Shown here in pieces: positions 49,787 through 58,326 of a DNA stretch of 64,000 bases (position 1 is the first letter of the stretch; each line of letters begins with the position of its first letter). Origin of the DNA: Mesorhizobium loti CJ3sym. GTDB lineage: Bacteria > Pseudomonadota > Alphaproteobacteria > Rhizobiales > Rhizobiaceae. The notes below the pieces were generated by a model. The model did no database searches. It was given only the letters and a program-made list of their open reading frames with translations, and was not told the DNA's origin. Location: contig NZ_AXAL01000002.1 of the NCBI RefSeq assembly GCF_000472785.1, positions 1 to 64,000 on the forward strand, read 5' to 3'. The position numbers and the translations under genes are program-made.

Positions 49787-50404
49787 ATGAACCCGTTGCC
49801 TGAAACCGTGCCGTTTTTCAGCCAGTGGGAAACGCCTGACATGACGCTGGCCGTGCTGGCCGATGGCGCCGAAGTCGCGCTGCGGCGCGATCCGTTGTGG
49901 CGAGGGTCGGGCGCGGAAACGCTCGACGAATACGCGGTCTGGGCCGCCAACATCTGCGGCATGGCGTGCCTGAAAATGATCCTGGCGAGCCGTGGCGAGA
50001 TCGTGCCGACGATCGAGCTGGCCAGGCGCTGCACTGGCCATGGCGGCTATGTCGTCCATGAAGGCTCGATCAAGGGCCTGATCTACGCGCCCTTCGTCAC
50101 CTTCGTGACGGCGGAATTCGGCCTGGAGGCGCAGGTGATGACCAATGTCGCGACAGCGGATATTCCGGCGATTCTTGACCGATCGCGGTTCTTCATCGCT
50201 TCGGTCAGCAGTTCGATCCGCTGGCCCGAGCGCGAGCCGCCGTCGAAGGGCGGTCATCTGGTGCTGGTGACGGCGGCGTCGGATGACGGTTTTCGCTTTC
50301 ACAACCCGTCCGGCCACAACAGGGCCACACAAGAAAACGCAGTGTTGGCGCCAGCCGATTTCGACCGTTTCTTTGCCAATCGCGGTATTGCCGTCACCAT
50401 TTGA
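49787..50404 (+). CDS. C39-like papain-fold peptidase
   Basis: 205 residues, no signal peptide. The segment ANICGMACLKMILASRG places Cys57 as a likely nucleophile, with the conserved His in KGGHLVLVTAASDDGF and Asn in HNPSGHN, the order seen in C39-like cysteine peptidases. These cleave or bind short peptides; a peptidoglycan-peptide or D-amino-acid-peptide substrate fits the Ddl neighbour. GAGAG precedes the ATG. The gene ends 35 bases before ddl and probably forms one operon. Confidence 0.75.
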   Translation: MNPLPETVPFFSQWETPDMTLAVLADGAEVALRRDPLWRGSGAETLDEYAVWAANICGMACLKMILASRGEIVPTIELARRCTGHGGYVVHEGSIKGLIYAPFVTFVTAEFGLEAQVMTNVATADIPAILDRSRFFIASVSSSIRWPEREPPSKGGHLVLVTAASDDGFRFHNPSGHNRATQENAVLAPADFDRFFANRGIAVTI

Positions 50405-50439
50405 TTTCGAGGGATTTCAATGACTGAGAAGGCTTTTCA

Positions 50440-51513
50440 ATGAAGAAAAGGATTAGGGTAGCCATCCTCTATGGCGGGCGCTCGGCCGAGCATGACGTGT
50501 CGAGACTGTCGGCCGCCAATGTGCTGAAGGCGATCGACCGGACGCGCTATGAAGTGGTGCCGATCGCCATTTCCAGGGATGGCAAATGGCTGCTGCAGCA
50601 GTCGTCCGAGGCTGGTGTTGAGGGGGCAGGGGCTTTGGTGTCCGAGGATGGCATCGAGGTCGCCCTGCTGCCCGGCGGCAAGGGCCGGCTGGTGGTTGTC
50701 ACCAGGGGTGGCCAACAGCCTGACCCCGTCGATGTCGTCTTTCCCGTGCTGCACGGGCCGTTCGGCGAGGATGGTTCGGTGCAGGGTTATGCCGAAGTCG
50801 CCGATGTCGCCTATGTCGGCTGCGGCATCCTGGCCTCGGCCGCCGCCATGGACAAGGATGCCGCCAAGCGGCTGATGCGCGAGGCCGGCCTTGCCGTTGC
50901 CAGCTCGGTCACCGTGCGGCGCGGCGAGCCCGCAGCGTTCGAGGATATCGCGGCACGGCTCGGCCTGCCGGTGTTCGTCAAGCCGGCGCGCCAGGGCTCA
51001 TCGTTCGGGGTGAGCAAGGCGGCCGACAGCGCCGGTTTCACTGCGGCCATCGAGGCGGCGTTCCGGCACGACAGCAAGCTCCTGGTGGAGGAGTTCGTCG
51101 CCGGCCGCGAGATCGAGTGCTCGGTGCTGGAGCGGGCCGATGGCTCATTGGCGGTTTCGCCGCCCGGCGAGATCATCCCGGCCGGCAAGCATGGCTTCTA
51201 CACCTATGAGGCCAAATATCTCGATGCCGAAGGTGCTGTGGTCAAGGTGCCCGCCGATGTCCCGGCTGAAATCGTTGCCAAGACGAAGGAGATGGCCGAA
51301 CAGGCCTTCCGGGCGCTCGGCTGCGAGGCCATGGCGCGCGTCGACTTCTTCCTGCGCGCCGACGGTTCGCTGCTGGTCAACGAGGTCAACACACTGCCCG
51401 GCTTCACCGACATTTCCATGTACGCCAAGGCGCTGGCGGCGATCGGTATCGGCTACAGCCAGGTGATCGACGTGCTGATCGAACATGCACTGGCGAGGTA
51501 TGGGGCGCGGTGA
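50440..51513 (+). CDS. ddl: D-alanine--D-alanine ligase
   Basis: 357 residues of the ATP-grasp family. The signature HGPFGEDG is at about 104-111, Glu in GGRSAEHDVS near the start binds D-Ala, and the Mg and substrate residues lie in ARVDFFLRADGSLLVNEVNT, then LPGFT. It joins two D-alanines for peptidoglycan precursor synthesis or a related dipeptide. A rhizobial ddl normally sits in the mur cluster, so this isolated copy may be a second paralogue, perhaps for D-Ala-D-X. GAAGG precedes the ATG. Confidence 0.9.
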   Translation: MKKRIRVAILYGGRSAEHDVSRLSAANVLKAIDRTRYEVVPIAISRDGKWLLQQSSEAGVEGAGALVSEDGIEVALLPGGKGRLVVVTRGGQQPDPVDVVFPVLHGPFGEDGSVQGYAEVADVAYVGCGILASAAAMDKDAAKRLMREAGLAVASSVTVRRGEPAAFEDIAARLGLPVFVKPARQGSSFGVSKAADSAGFTAAIEAAFRHDSKLLVEEFVAGREIECSVLERADGSLAVSPPGEIIPAGKHGFYTYEAKYLDAEGAVVKVPADVPAEIVAKTKEMAEQAFRALGCEAMARVDFFLRADGSLLVNEVNTLPGFTDISMYAKALAAIGIGYSQVIDVLIEHALARYGAR

Positions 51514-51551
51514 TCCGACAAGCCAGTCTCAATCGCGCGCAACAGAAGTCT

Positions 51552-51695
51552 GCTCCCGTCCGGGAACAAAGCGCTCTGTGCAGTGCGTTTTTTTACGGAA
51601 TGCTACCGTACGGTATCTGATTTGTGTCTGATCCCGATCGGGAGCAATCCTGCTTGAATTTCACTCTCTTACTTGCTATGTTCCCGTTCGGGATC
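51552..51695. promoter_or_regulatory. Four-site HipB operator array
   Basis: Four 16-base palindromes: GCTCCCGTCCGGGAAC (51552), GCTACCGTACGGTATC (51602), GATCCCGATCGGGAGC (51630) and GTTCCCGTTCGGGATC (51680). Each matches its reverse complement at all but one pair. Start-to-start steps are 50, 28 and 50 bases, symmetrical about the centre. The last ends 7 bases before the hipB start. Confidence 0.8.
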
Positions 51696-51702
51696 AAAAA
51701 AT

Positions 51703-52197
51703 ATGCCGAAAACCACCACACCCGTACCGACGACCGCGCCACTGAGTGCGATAGAAATCGCGCGCCGCGCCGCTCGGTCCGAAAACGCCGATATCGGCAT
51801 GCCCGGTGGCTTTGCCGAAGGTGGCGTGCCGCTGGCGCCGACTCCGGGCGGGCGAAATGACGTCCTTGTGGCTGGGGTGGAGATCAGGGCCTTTTCGCCG
51901 AACGTCCGGGTAACGTTGCCGCGCATCCTCGAATCCGATGTAAAGGAGCAGGCAGCGACGCAAAGCACAGCCAAAGCGGCCGAACTCACCACCATCGCAT
52001 CCTCGGCGGATCTCGGCAGGCTGGTGCGCAAGGTGCGTGAGGGGCGAGGGCTTTCGCAGCAGGAATTCGCCGATCTCGCCGGCGTCGGCCGGCGTTTCCT
52101 GTCCGAGCTTGAAAACGGCAAGCTGACGCTGGAACTGGGCAAGGTGCTGAAGGTTGTCAATGCTGCCGGCATCGCGCTCCTCGCCAGGGAGCGATGA
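51703..52197 (+). CDS. hipB: HipB-like antitoxin and repressor
   Basis: 164 residues. The C-terminal Cro/CI-type helix-turn-helix (about 99-155) reads LGRLVRKVREGRGLSQQEFA, DLAGVGRRFLSELENGKLTL. The long N-terminal part (1-95), rich in Ala and Pro, is unusual: E. coli HipB is 88 residues. It should bind the four upstream operators and neutralise HipA. There is no good ribosome site; the leader overlaps the fourth operator. Confidence 0.88.
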   Translation: MPKTTTPVPTTAPLSAIEIARRAARSENADIGMPGGFAEGGVPLAPTPGGRNDVLVAGVEIRAFSPNVRVTLPRILESDVKEQAATQSTAKAAELTTIASSADLGRLVRKVREGRGLSQQEFADLAGVGRRFLSELENGKLTLELGKVLKVVNAAGIALLARER

Positions 52198-53549
52198 TGG
52201 ACGCGCTGACACTCGATGTCCGGCTCGACGGGTTCGCCGAGCCGATCGGCATTCTGGCGTGCGACGGCAATGGCGCGGTCGCCTATGCTTACCGGCCGGA
52301 CTATGTCGCCAATCCCGATGCCGTTGCCTTGTCGCTGTCGCTACCGTTGACCGACGAGCCTTATGGCGATGTTGCGGCCCGGCCGTTCTTCGACAATCTG
52401 CTGCAGGAGCGTGACACGGCACTGGCCGACATCATGGCCCGCGAGGGGCTCGCCCGTGACGACATTGCCGGCCTGTTGTTCCATCTCGGCAAGGACTGCG
52501 CCGGCGCCCTGTCGGTGCTGCCGGCGGGGGCACCTCCGGTCAAGCTGCCCGGTGACTATAGCCGGGACTACATACCGGTCGGCGCGGAACGGATGGAGCA
52601 GATCGTCGATGCGCTGCATCGTCGCCGTCGTCTGCCGGACGGTACCGCCGACCCGTCGCCGCTGGCCGGAGTTCAGAGCAAGATCGCGCTGACCATGCTG
52701 CCCGACGGCTCCTTTGGCGAGCCGCGGCCGCGTTCGGGCGCGCCGACCACGCACATATTGAAGGTTCCCGATCAGGGCCATGTCCACGATGCGCGCGACG
52801 AGGCCGAGGCGCTCTCGCTGTCGCGAACGCTTGGCTTCGAGACGACTGACGCCGTGGTCGTGCCGTTCGACGCGGTCGCAGCTCTACTGATCACTCGCTT
52901 CGACCGCGCGCGTACACGCGACGGCCTGATCGTGCGTATCCATCAGGAGGACTTCGCCCAGGCACTCGGCTTGCCGGCGGCACTGAAATACGAACGGCGT
53001 GGAACGCCTGGTCGGCGCTTCGACGCGCCGGCCATCCTCCGTGTGCTGGAGGCGACGGCGGACCCATCGGACGCCAAGGAGATCTTCGTCAGAGCCACCC
53101 TGTTTGACCTGATGATCGGCAATACCGATGGCCACGCCAAGAATTTCGCGCTGCTTCACGAGGCACGAGGGCGCATCCGCATGGCGCCACGCTACGACCT
53201 TCTGCCGACGCGGCTCGACGCCAACCTGACCGATGAGCTTGCCTTCAGGATAGGGTCGGCGGATCGGCTGAAAGCAATTTCCGTCGACGATTTCTCAGCC
53301 TTCCTGCAGGCGCTCGGCATTGATAGTGCCGCTGCGCGCAAGCGTATGCGGGCGGGCTATACGGCCGATATAGCAGGGTCGTTGGCGCGGCAACTCGCCG
53401 GCCTCGACAAGCGAAACATGAAGCGCTTCGCCGATCTCATCGCATCGAACATCGCGACGCTGACGACGGCGTTTGGGCTTGGCACACCGGCGGCGGTCGA
53501 GCAGCGCGACGCGTTTCTCGACCGGGCCGGGGGCTGGCTGATGAGCTGA
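52194..53549 (+). CDS. hipA: HipA-like serine/threonine kinase toxin
   Basis: 451 residues. Features are PFFDNLLQE, the ATP-binding SKIALTM and HILKVPD, an EAEALSLSRTLGFET helix, LITRFDR, the catalytic loop GNTDGHAKNF (Asp and Asn as base and metal ligand) and RMAPRYDLLPT with the Mg-binding Asp. E. coli HipA phosphorylates glutamyl-tRNA synthetase and stops translation; the target here is inferred. Start overlaps the hipB stop (ATGA at 52194-52197), so the pair is coupled. Confidence 0.9.
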   Translation: MMDALTLDVRLDGFAEPIGILACDGNGAVAYAYRPDYVANPDAVALSLSLPLTDEPYGDVAARPFFDNLLQERDTALADIMAREGLARDDIAGLLFHLGKDCAGALSVLPAGAPPVKLPGDYSRDYIPVGAERMEQIVDALHRRRRLPDGTADPSPLAGVQSKIALTMLPDGSFGEPRPRSGAPTTHILKVPDQGHVHDARDEAEALSLSRTLGFETTDAVVVPFDAVAALLITRFDRARTRDGLIVRIHQEDFAQALGLPAALKYERRGTPGRRFDAPAILRVLEATADPSDAKEIFVRATLFDLMIGNTDGHAKNFALLHEARGRIRMAPRYDLLPTRLDANLTDELAFRIGSADRLKAISVDDFSAFLQALGIDSAAARKRMRAGYTADIAGSLARQLAGLDKRNMKRFADLIASNIATLTTAFGLGTPAAVEQRDAFLDRAGGWLMS

Positions 53550-53588
53550 GCCGCGCTTGGTGCCGCGCGCCTCAAGCGGGTGCCTGCG

Positions 53589-54536
53589 TCAAGCCGCGCC
53601 CGGCCAGGCGACCCCCGTCAACTCCTGCGACACATCCCACAGTCTTGCAGCAACAGCGGTGTCTTGCGCGTGCCTGCCGATCTTGGCCTCGCCGACCTTG
53701 CCCTTCATTTCGAACAGGCCTTGCGGTCCGTAATAGCCGCCCGGTTTCGCCTCGGGTGCCGTCGCGGCGAACAGCGTCGGCAAAGCGCCTTCCGATGCCG
53801 ATTGCGACAGAACCGGCGCCAGCAGCACGCCGAGCCAGTCGAACGGTGAGGACCCGCCGTCGCGGCCCATGCGGGGGCCGATGGTCTGCAGGTCGGTGAG
53901 GGCGTAGCCGGGATGGGCGGCGTTGCTCAGCAGGCCCCAGTCCTTGGCATCGCTGCGGCGCTGCAGTTCGAAGGCGAACAGGATCATGGCGAGCTTGGAC
54001 TGCGCATAGGCCGCCCAGGGCCTGTAGCGCTTATGCCATTGCAGATCGTCGAAATGGATCGCCGCCTGGATGCGGTGGGCGCCGCTGCTGAGATTGACGA
54101 CGCGTGTCTGCCGCCCCTTGCGCAGCATCGGCAGCAGGCGTCCGGTCAGGGCGAAGTGGCCGAGATAGTTGGTGCCGAACTGCAACTCGAAACCGTCGGC
54201 GGTTTCATGGCGGGCCGGCGGGGTCATCACGCCGGCATTGTTGACCAGCAGGTCGATGGCGTCCCATTCGCCGGCGAGCTGGCCGGCGAAGGCTTCGACC
54301 GAGGCGAGATCGGCAAGGTCGAGATGGGCGTAGCGAACGGTTGCACCGGGGACGGCTGCCTTGACGCGGGCCAGCGCATCCTTGCCCTTGGCTTCGTTGC
54401 GTCCGGTCATCAGCACGTCGGCGCCGGACTTTGCCAGCGCCAGCGCGGTCTCGTAGCCCAGACCGCCGGTCGCGCCAGTGATGAGCGTTTTGTGTCCCTG
54501 CTGGGGCGGAATGTCATGTGTGGTCCAGGTGCTCAT
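53589..54536 (-). CDS. Short-chain dehydrogenase (retinol-dehydrogenase-like)
   Basis: 315 residues. Motifs: TGATGGLGYETA (NAD(P) loop), NNAGVMTPP, NYLGHFALTGRL, catalytic NLSSGAHR and YAQSK. The size and the NYLGHF segment place it with retinol-dehydrogenase/protochlorophyllide-like SDRs, which usually use NADPH and carry a longer C-terminus. Start overlaps the stop of the upstream SDR by 4 bases, forming a two-SDR unit behind a TetR gene. The substrate is unknown. Confidence 0.88.
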   Translation of the reverse strand: MSTWTTHDIPPQQGHKTLITGATGGLGYETALALAKSGADVLMTGRNEAKGKDALARVKAAVPGATVRYAHLDLADLASVEAFAGQLAGEWDAIDLLVNNAGVMTPPARHETADGFELQFGTNYLGHFALTGRLLPMLRKGRQTRVVNLSSGAHRIQAAIHFDDLQWHKRYRPWAAYAQSKLAMILFAFELQRRSDAKDWGLLSNAAHPGYALTDLQTIGPRMGRDGGSSPFDWLGVLLAPVLSQSASEGALPTLFAATAPEAKPGGYYGPQGLFEMKGKVGEAKIGRHAQDTAVAARLWDVSQELTGVAWPGAA

Positions 54537-55402
54537 GACTGGCTCTCCCGCGACAGGAATGACAGGTCGACGCCGTCGATATCAATGGAGGTGCTGACCA
54601 GCGCCCATTCCTTCGCCGCTTGCTGGCGTGCGGCTTCCGCCTGGCCAAACACATGCAAGGCGTCGCTGCCGAGGATCAGGTGAACGGGCAAGGTGTCATG
54701 CTTGGTGAGATCGACGATGATTTCGGCAACCTTGCGGGGGTCGCCGATGGCATTGCCGACATAGGCCTTGAGCATGCCGAGCACCGCGCCGACGCTCGGC
54801 TCATAATCGGGCAGCAAGGCCGGCGCGTTGGCCAAGGCGGTGGCGCCCCAGTCGGTGCGCATGCCGCCGGGTTCGACCGAGATGATCTTGACGCCGAAGG
54901 GGGCGAGTTCCAGCGCCAGGACTTCGGTGAGACCGCCCACCGCCCATTTGGCCGCCTGATAGGCGCTCAGTCCCGCCGTGCCGACGCGCCCGCCGACCGA
55001 GGAGATGTTGATGATATGGCCCGAGCGCTGGGCGCGCATGGCAGGAACCGCGGCGCGGGTGAGGTTGACGACGCCGTAAAGGTTGGTGTCGACCTGCGCC
55101 CGGAAATCCGCTTCCTCAGTCTGTTCGAAGGGGCTGATATGGCCGAAGCCGGCATTGTTGACGAGCACGTCGAGGCGGCCGAACGTCTTGATCGCGAAGT
55201 CGACGGAGGCCTGCGCGGCGGCGGGGTCGGTGACATCGAGCGCAAAGCCGCGCAGCTGCCCGGGGTAGCGGCTTTCGAGATCGGCCAGGCGACCGATATC
55301 GCGAGCCGTCGCCACGACGCTGTTGCCGGCGGCAAGGGCCGCCTCGGTGATATCGCGCCCGAGCCCGCGGGCGCTGCCGGTGATCAACCAGACTTTCGAC
55401 AT
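54533..55402 (-). CDS. Short-chain dehydrogenase
   Basis: 289 residues. Motifs: TGSARGLGRDI, NNAGFGHISPFEQT, NISSVGGRVGTAG and YQAAK, followed by ISVEPGGMRTDWGAT. This is a classical SDR of the group with GGMRT substrate loop, probably NADP-dependent. AAAGGAAAA gives a good ribosome site. It is the first gene of a two-SDR unit; a GAGTG-N6-CACTC site 34 bases upstream shares sequence with the TetR operator at 56111. Confidence 0.9.
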   Translation of the reverse strand: MSKVWLITGSARGLGRDITEAALAAGNSVVATARDIGRLADLESRYPGQLRGFALDVTDPAAAQASVDFAIKTFGRLDVLVNNAGFGHISPFEQTEEADFRAQVDTNLYGVVNLTRAAVPAMRAQRSGHIINISSVGGRVGTAGLSAYQAAKWAVGGLTEVLALELAPFGVKIISVEPGGMRTDWGATALANAPALLPDYEPSVGAVLGMLKAYVGNAIGDPRKVAEIIVDLTKHDTLPVHLILGSDALHVFGQAEAARQQAAKEWALVSTSIDIDGVDLSFLSRESQS

Positions 55403-55435
55403 TGTGTTTTCCTTTCAGAGGGTTGATAGATAAAA

Positions 55436-55451
55436 GAGTGATTAGGCACTC
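55436..55451. promoter_or_regulatory. TetR operator candidate before the SDR pair
   Basis: GAGTG-ATTAGG-CACTC, followed by ATTTAT. It shares CACTCATTTAT with the palindrome upstream of the TetR gene at 56111. Confidence 0.55.
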
Positions 55452-55524
55452 ATTTATGAGCTTTGGTTTGGCCTTGAATTGCGGTGGTGATGGTTTGCCT
55501 TGCCGTTATCGGGAGGGCCGGATG

Positions 55525-56094
55525 CTACTTCGAGATACCGTTCCAGAAGAAGCCGAAGCCGGCCTGCTTGTAGTGCTCGCGTCGTTGCGGATCGCGGGCG
55601 ATGAATTCGAGCGTCGTCTCCGCCAGCGCCTCGAAAATGCCGCCGGCGAAAGTCATCGAGCAACCCTTCAGCGCGCCGTCGGCAAGGCTTTCCTCGATCA
55701 TCCCGCTGATGTCGGCGAACGCGGCGTTGCCCTGCTGCTTGCTTTGCTCGGTAATCCGCTCGGAGACGCTAAGCTGGCGCATGGCCTTGTGCTTCATCGG
55801 GAATTTCGCGCCCCAGTCGATGAAATTGTCCCAGACATGGCGGTTGCGCTCGCGCACGCTGGCTTGCGACGGATATGACGTCAGCAGGGCCTTGCCGAGA
55901 TCGGTCTTGATCTCGAGATAGAGCTGGTTGAGCAGCTCATCCTTGCTGGCGAAATAGTTGAACAGCGTGCCTTCGGAGAGGCCGGCATCCCTGGCGATCT
56001 TCGCCGTGGCAGCACCCGTGCCGAGCGTCGCCACCAGGGCGGTGGCCGATGCCAGGATTGCGTCGCGCTTTTCTTCGCTGAGGGGGCGGGCCAT
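55525..56094 (-). CDS. TetR-family repressor of the SDR pair
   Basis: 189 residues. The helix-turn-helix is in TAKIARDAGLSEGTLFNYFA, with the recognition Tyr-Phe ending and KDELLNQLYLEIKT. The C-terminal ligand domain is variable. The frame is open to 56121, but the operator palindrome at 56111-56124 would then be coding, so Met 56094 is preferred. It probably represses itself and the downstream SDRs at 54533-55402. Confidence 0.88.
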   Translation of the reverse strand: MARPLSEEKRDAILASATALVATLGTGAATAKIARDAGLSEGTLFNYFASKDELLNQLYLEIKTDLGKALLTSYPSQASVRERNRHVWDNFIDWGAKFPMKHKAMRQLSVSERITEQSKQQGNAAFADISGMIEESLADGALKGCSMTFAGGIFEALAETTLEFIARDPQRREHYKQAGFGFFWNGISK

Positions 56095-56110
56095 TTCAAA
56101 ACCATTTGAG

Positions 56111-56124
56111 TGAGTGATCACTCA
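56111..56124. promoter_or_regulatory. TetR autoregulatory operator
   Basis: TGAGTGATCACTCA is a perfect 14-base palindrome 17 bases before the TetR start, followed by TTTATTGATG. The related site GAGTG-N6-CACTC-ATTTAT precedes the SDR pair. Confidence 0.75.
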
Positions 56125-56258
56125 TTTATTGATGCGCACTCAAGATGTCAAGGGTGAACCGGATTTTTCCCCTTGGGCGATCAGCGTCTCGTCTTCGGCG
56201 AAGGTTGCGCGCCGGCTCAATATATCAGACCATGGCCGTTGGCAGGGGGAGATATCAA

Positions 56259-58220
56259 GTGGCGGTCAATCGTCGAAGCGGCACGGCGTCTTCCGGGCTG
56301 GAGGCCATTCTTTCCGCCTCCTCCCATCCGCGCACGTCATTGCCGAATGTGGCAACCATCGTCACCACGGTGGCGGCGCTGTATTTCGGGCGCGAGGTGT
56401 TTCTACCGATCGCCATCGCGCTGCTTTTGACTTTCGCGCTCGCGCCGCTTGTTTCGGCGCTCAAACGGATCGGCATTCCCCGGATTGCCGCCGTCATCGC
56501 CAGTGTGCTGGCCGCTTTCGCGGCCCTTGCCCTGTTCTCCTTCATCGTCGCCTCGCAGGTCAGCGAACTGGCGCAGAACATCCCGGTCTACCAGACCAAC
56601 ATCCTGGAGAAGATCCGTTCGCTCAAGGAAACCGGGGTCGGGGGCGGGTTCATTGCCAGATTGAGCAGCGTGGTCGAGCGTGTCGGCCAGGAGATCGACA
56701 AGCAGGACGCTACGCTGCCGGCCGCCACGCCGGACAAGCCGCCGCGCGAGCCGGTGCCGGTCGAGATCGTGTCGCGCGAGAAGCCGCTCGAAGTCCTGCA
56801 AAACATCGTCGGACCGCTGATCAGCCCGCTCGGATCGGCCGGTCTGATCATCATCGTCGTCATCTTCATGCTGCTCGAGCGAGAGGATTTGCGCGACCGC
56901 TTCATCAGGCTTGTCGGCTATGGCGACCTTCACCGCACCACCGAGGCGCTTCGCGATGCGGGAAAAAGGGTAGGCCGCTATCTCCTCATGCAATTGGTGG
57001 TCAACATCGTCTACGCCATACCGATTGCGATCGGGCTGTGGATCCTCGGCATTCCCAATGCCTTGCTGTGGGGGCTGCTGGCGCTGGCGCTGCGTTTCGT
57101 TCCCTATATCGGGCCGGCCATCGGCATGCTCTTGCCGCTGTTCCTGGCGCTCGCCGTGGCGCCCGGCTGGTCGCTTGTGCTGTGGACAGCCGCCTTGTTC
57201 GTGGTGATGGAACTGGTCACCGGCAACGTCATCGAACCCTGGCTTTACGGTTCGCGAACCGGGCTGTCGCCGCTGGCGATCATCGTCGCGGCGATCTTTT
57301 GGACCTGGCTGTGGGGCCCGCTCGGACTGGTGCTGTCGACGCCGCTCACCGTTTGCCTCGTGGTGCTGGGCAGGCACGTGCCGCAGTTTGAATTCCTCGA
57401 CGTGCTGTTCGGCAACGAGCCGGTGCTCGAACCGCATGCGCGGCTCTATCAGCGGCTGCTGGCCGGCGATCCGGATGAGGCCACCGACCACGCGGAGGAG
57501 ATGCTGGAGGAAAAATATCTGGTCGAATTCTACGACAAGGTCGCCATTCCGGCCCTTCTTCTGGGCGAGCGCGACCGTGTGCGCGGCGTCATGGGCGACC
57601 TGCAGAGACGACAGGTGGCGGCCAGTGCGCTGGCACTGGTGGCCAACCTCGACGACGACGCACAGGAAGAAGCCGACGAGGCCGATGCACCTGATGTGGC
57701 CGAAGCCGGCGACCACGCCGACGCCACCGACGAGGACGAGGTCGACCTGCCCGACGGCACCGGAATATCTGTGCTTTGCGCCGGCGGGCGAGGCGAACTC
57801 GACGATGCCGCCGCCGCGATGCTGGCGCAGGTGCTGCACGTCCAGGGCGCGACCGCGTCGAAGGCGGGCTTTGCCGACATGGAGCCGTCAAGCATCCGCG
57901 GCCTCGAGCTCGGAACAGTCGACACCGTGGTGGTCGGCTTCCTGAATCGCGATTCCGTCAAGCACGCCCGCTTCCTGGTGCGGCGGCTGAAGCGCGCGAA
58001 GGCAGCACTAAGAGTGGGGATCGTGTTCTGGTCGGAGACCGGCAACGACGACAGGCAAGCGGCCGATAAACTGGCTCATGACATCAACGCCGATTTCGTC
58101 GCCCATGGCATGGTGGAGGCGGTGACAGGCGCTCTGTCGAAAGAGCAGGCGGTGGCGCTGAAGCTCGTCGCCAAACGGCGCCGGCCGCGGGTGGCGTCGA
58201 GGAAGGTTGCGGCGGGGTAG
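56259..58220 (+). CDS. AI-2E family permease with long acidic C-terminal domain
   Basis: 653 residues. The first half has about eight membrane helices of the AI-2 exporter family, with the signature ALRFVPYIGPAIGMLLPLFL and WLYGSRTGLSPLAIIVAAIF. The second half is soluble: after about residue 390 comes a helical region, an acidic linker (about 464-497, nearly half Asp and Glu) and an alpha/beta domain with VDTVVVGFLNRDSVKHARFL. The substrate is unknown; family members export AI-2 or act as Na+/H+ antiporters. GTG 56259 is chosen for the GGGGGAG just upstream; Met 56145 and 56235 lack a site. Confidence 0.82.
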   Translation: MAVNRRSGTASSGLEAILSASSHPRTSLPNVATIVTTVAALYFGREVFLPIAIALLLTFALAPLVSALKRIGIPRIAAVIASVLAAFAALALFSFIVASQVSELAQNIPVYQTNILEKIRSLKETGVGGGFIARLSSVVERVGQEIDKQDATLPAATPDKPPREPVPVEIVSREKPLEVLQNIVGPLISPLGSAGLIIIVVIFMLLEREDLRDRFIRLVGYGDLHRTTEALRDAGKRVGRYLLMQLVVNIVYAIPIAIGLWILGIPNALLWGLLALALRFVPYIGPAIGMLLPLFLALAVAPGWSLVLWTAALFVVMELVTGNVIEPWLYGSRTGLSPLAIIVAAIFWTWLWGPLGLVLSTPLTVCLVVLGRHVPQFEFLDVLFGNEPVLEPHARLYQRLLAGDPDEATDHAEEMLEEKYLVEFYDKVAIPALLLGERDRVRGVMGDLQRRQVAASALALVANLDDDAQEEADEADAPDVAEAGDHADATDEDEVDLPDGTGISVLCAGGRGELDDAAAAMLAQVLHVQGATASKAGFADMEPSSIRGLELGTVDTVVVGFLNRDSVKHARFLVRRLKRAKAALRVGIVFWSETGNDDRQAADKLAHDINADFVAHGMVEAVTGALSKEQAVALKLVAKRRRPRVASRKVAAG

Positions 58221-58326
58221 CAGACGGCGCCGGTGCGGCTCACTAGCCGCTCGAGCGCCAGCAGCGTATGCTGCAAGACGGCCGCAACACCCCGCGGCTG
58301 ATACTTTTCGTTCTGGGAGCCGGGAG

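Noticed and set aside
56403..57839. 478-codon minus-strand frame opposite the AI-2E permease
   Set aside because: His/Arg/Gln/Asp-rich shadow without domain; the plus strand encodes clear membrane helices.
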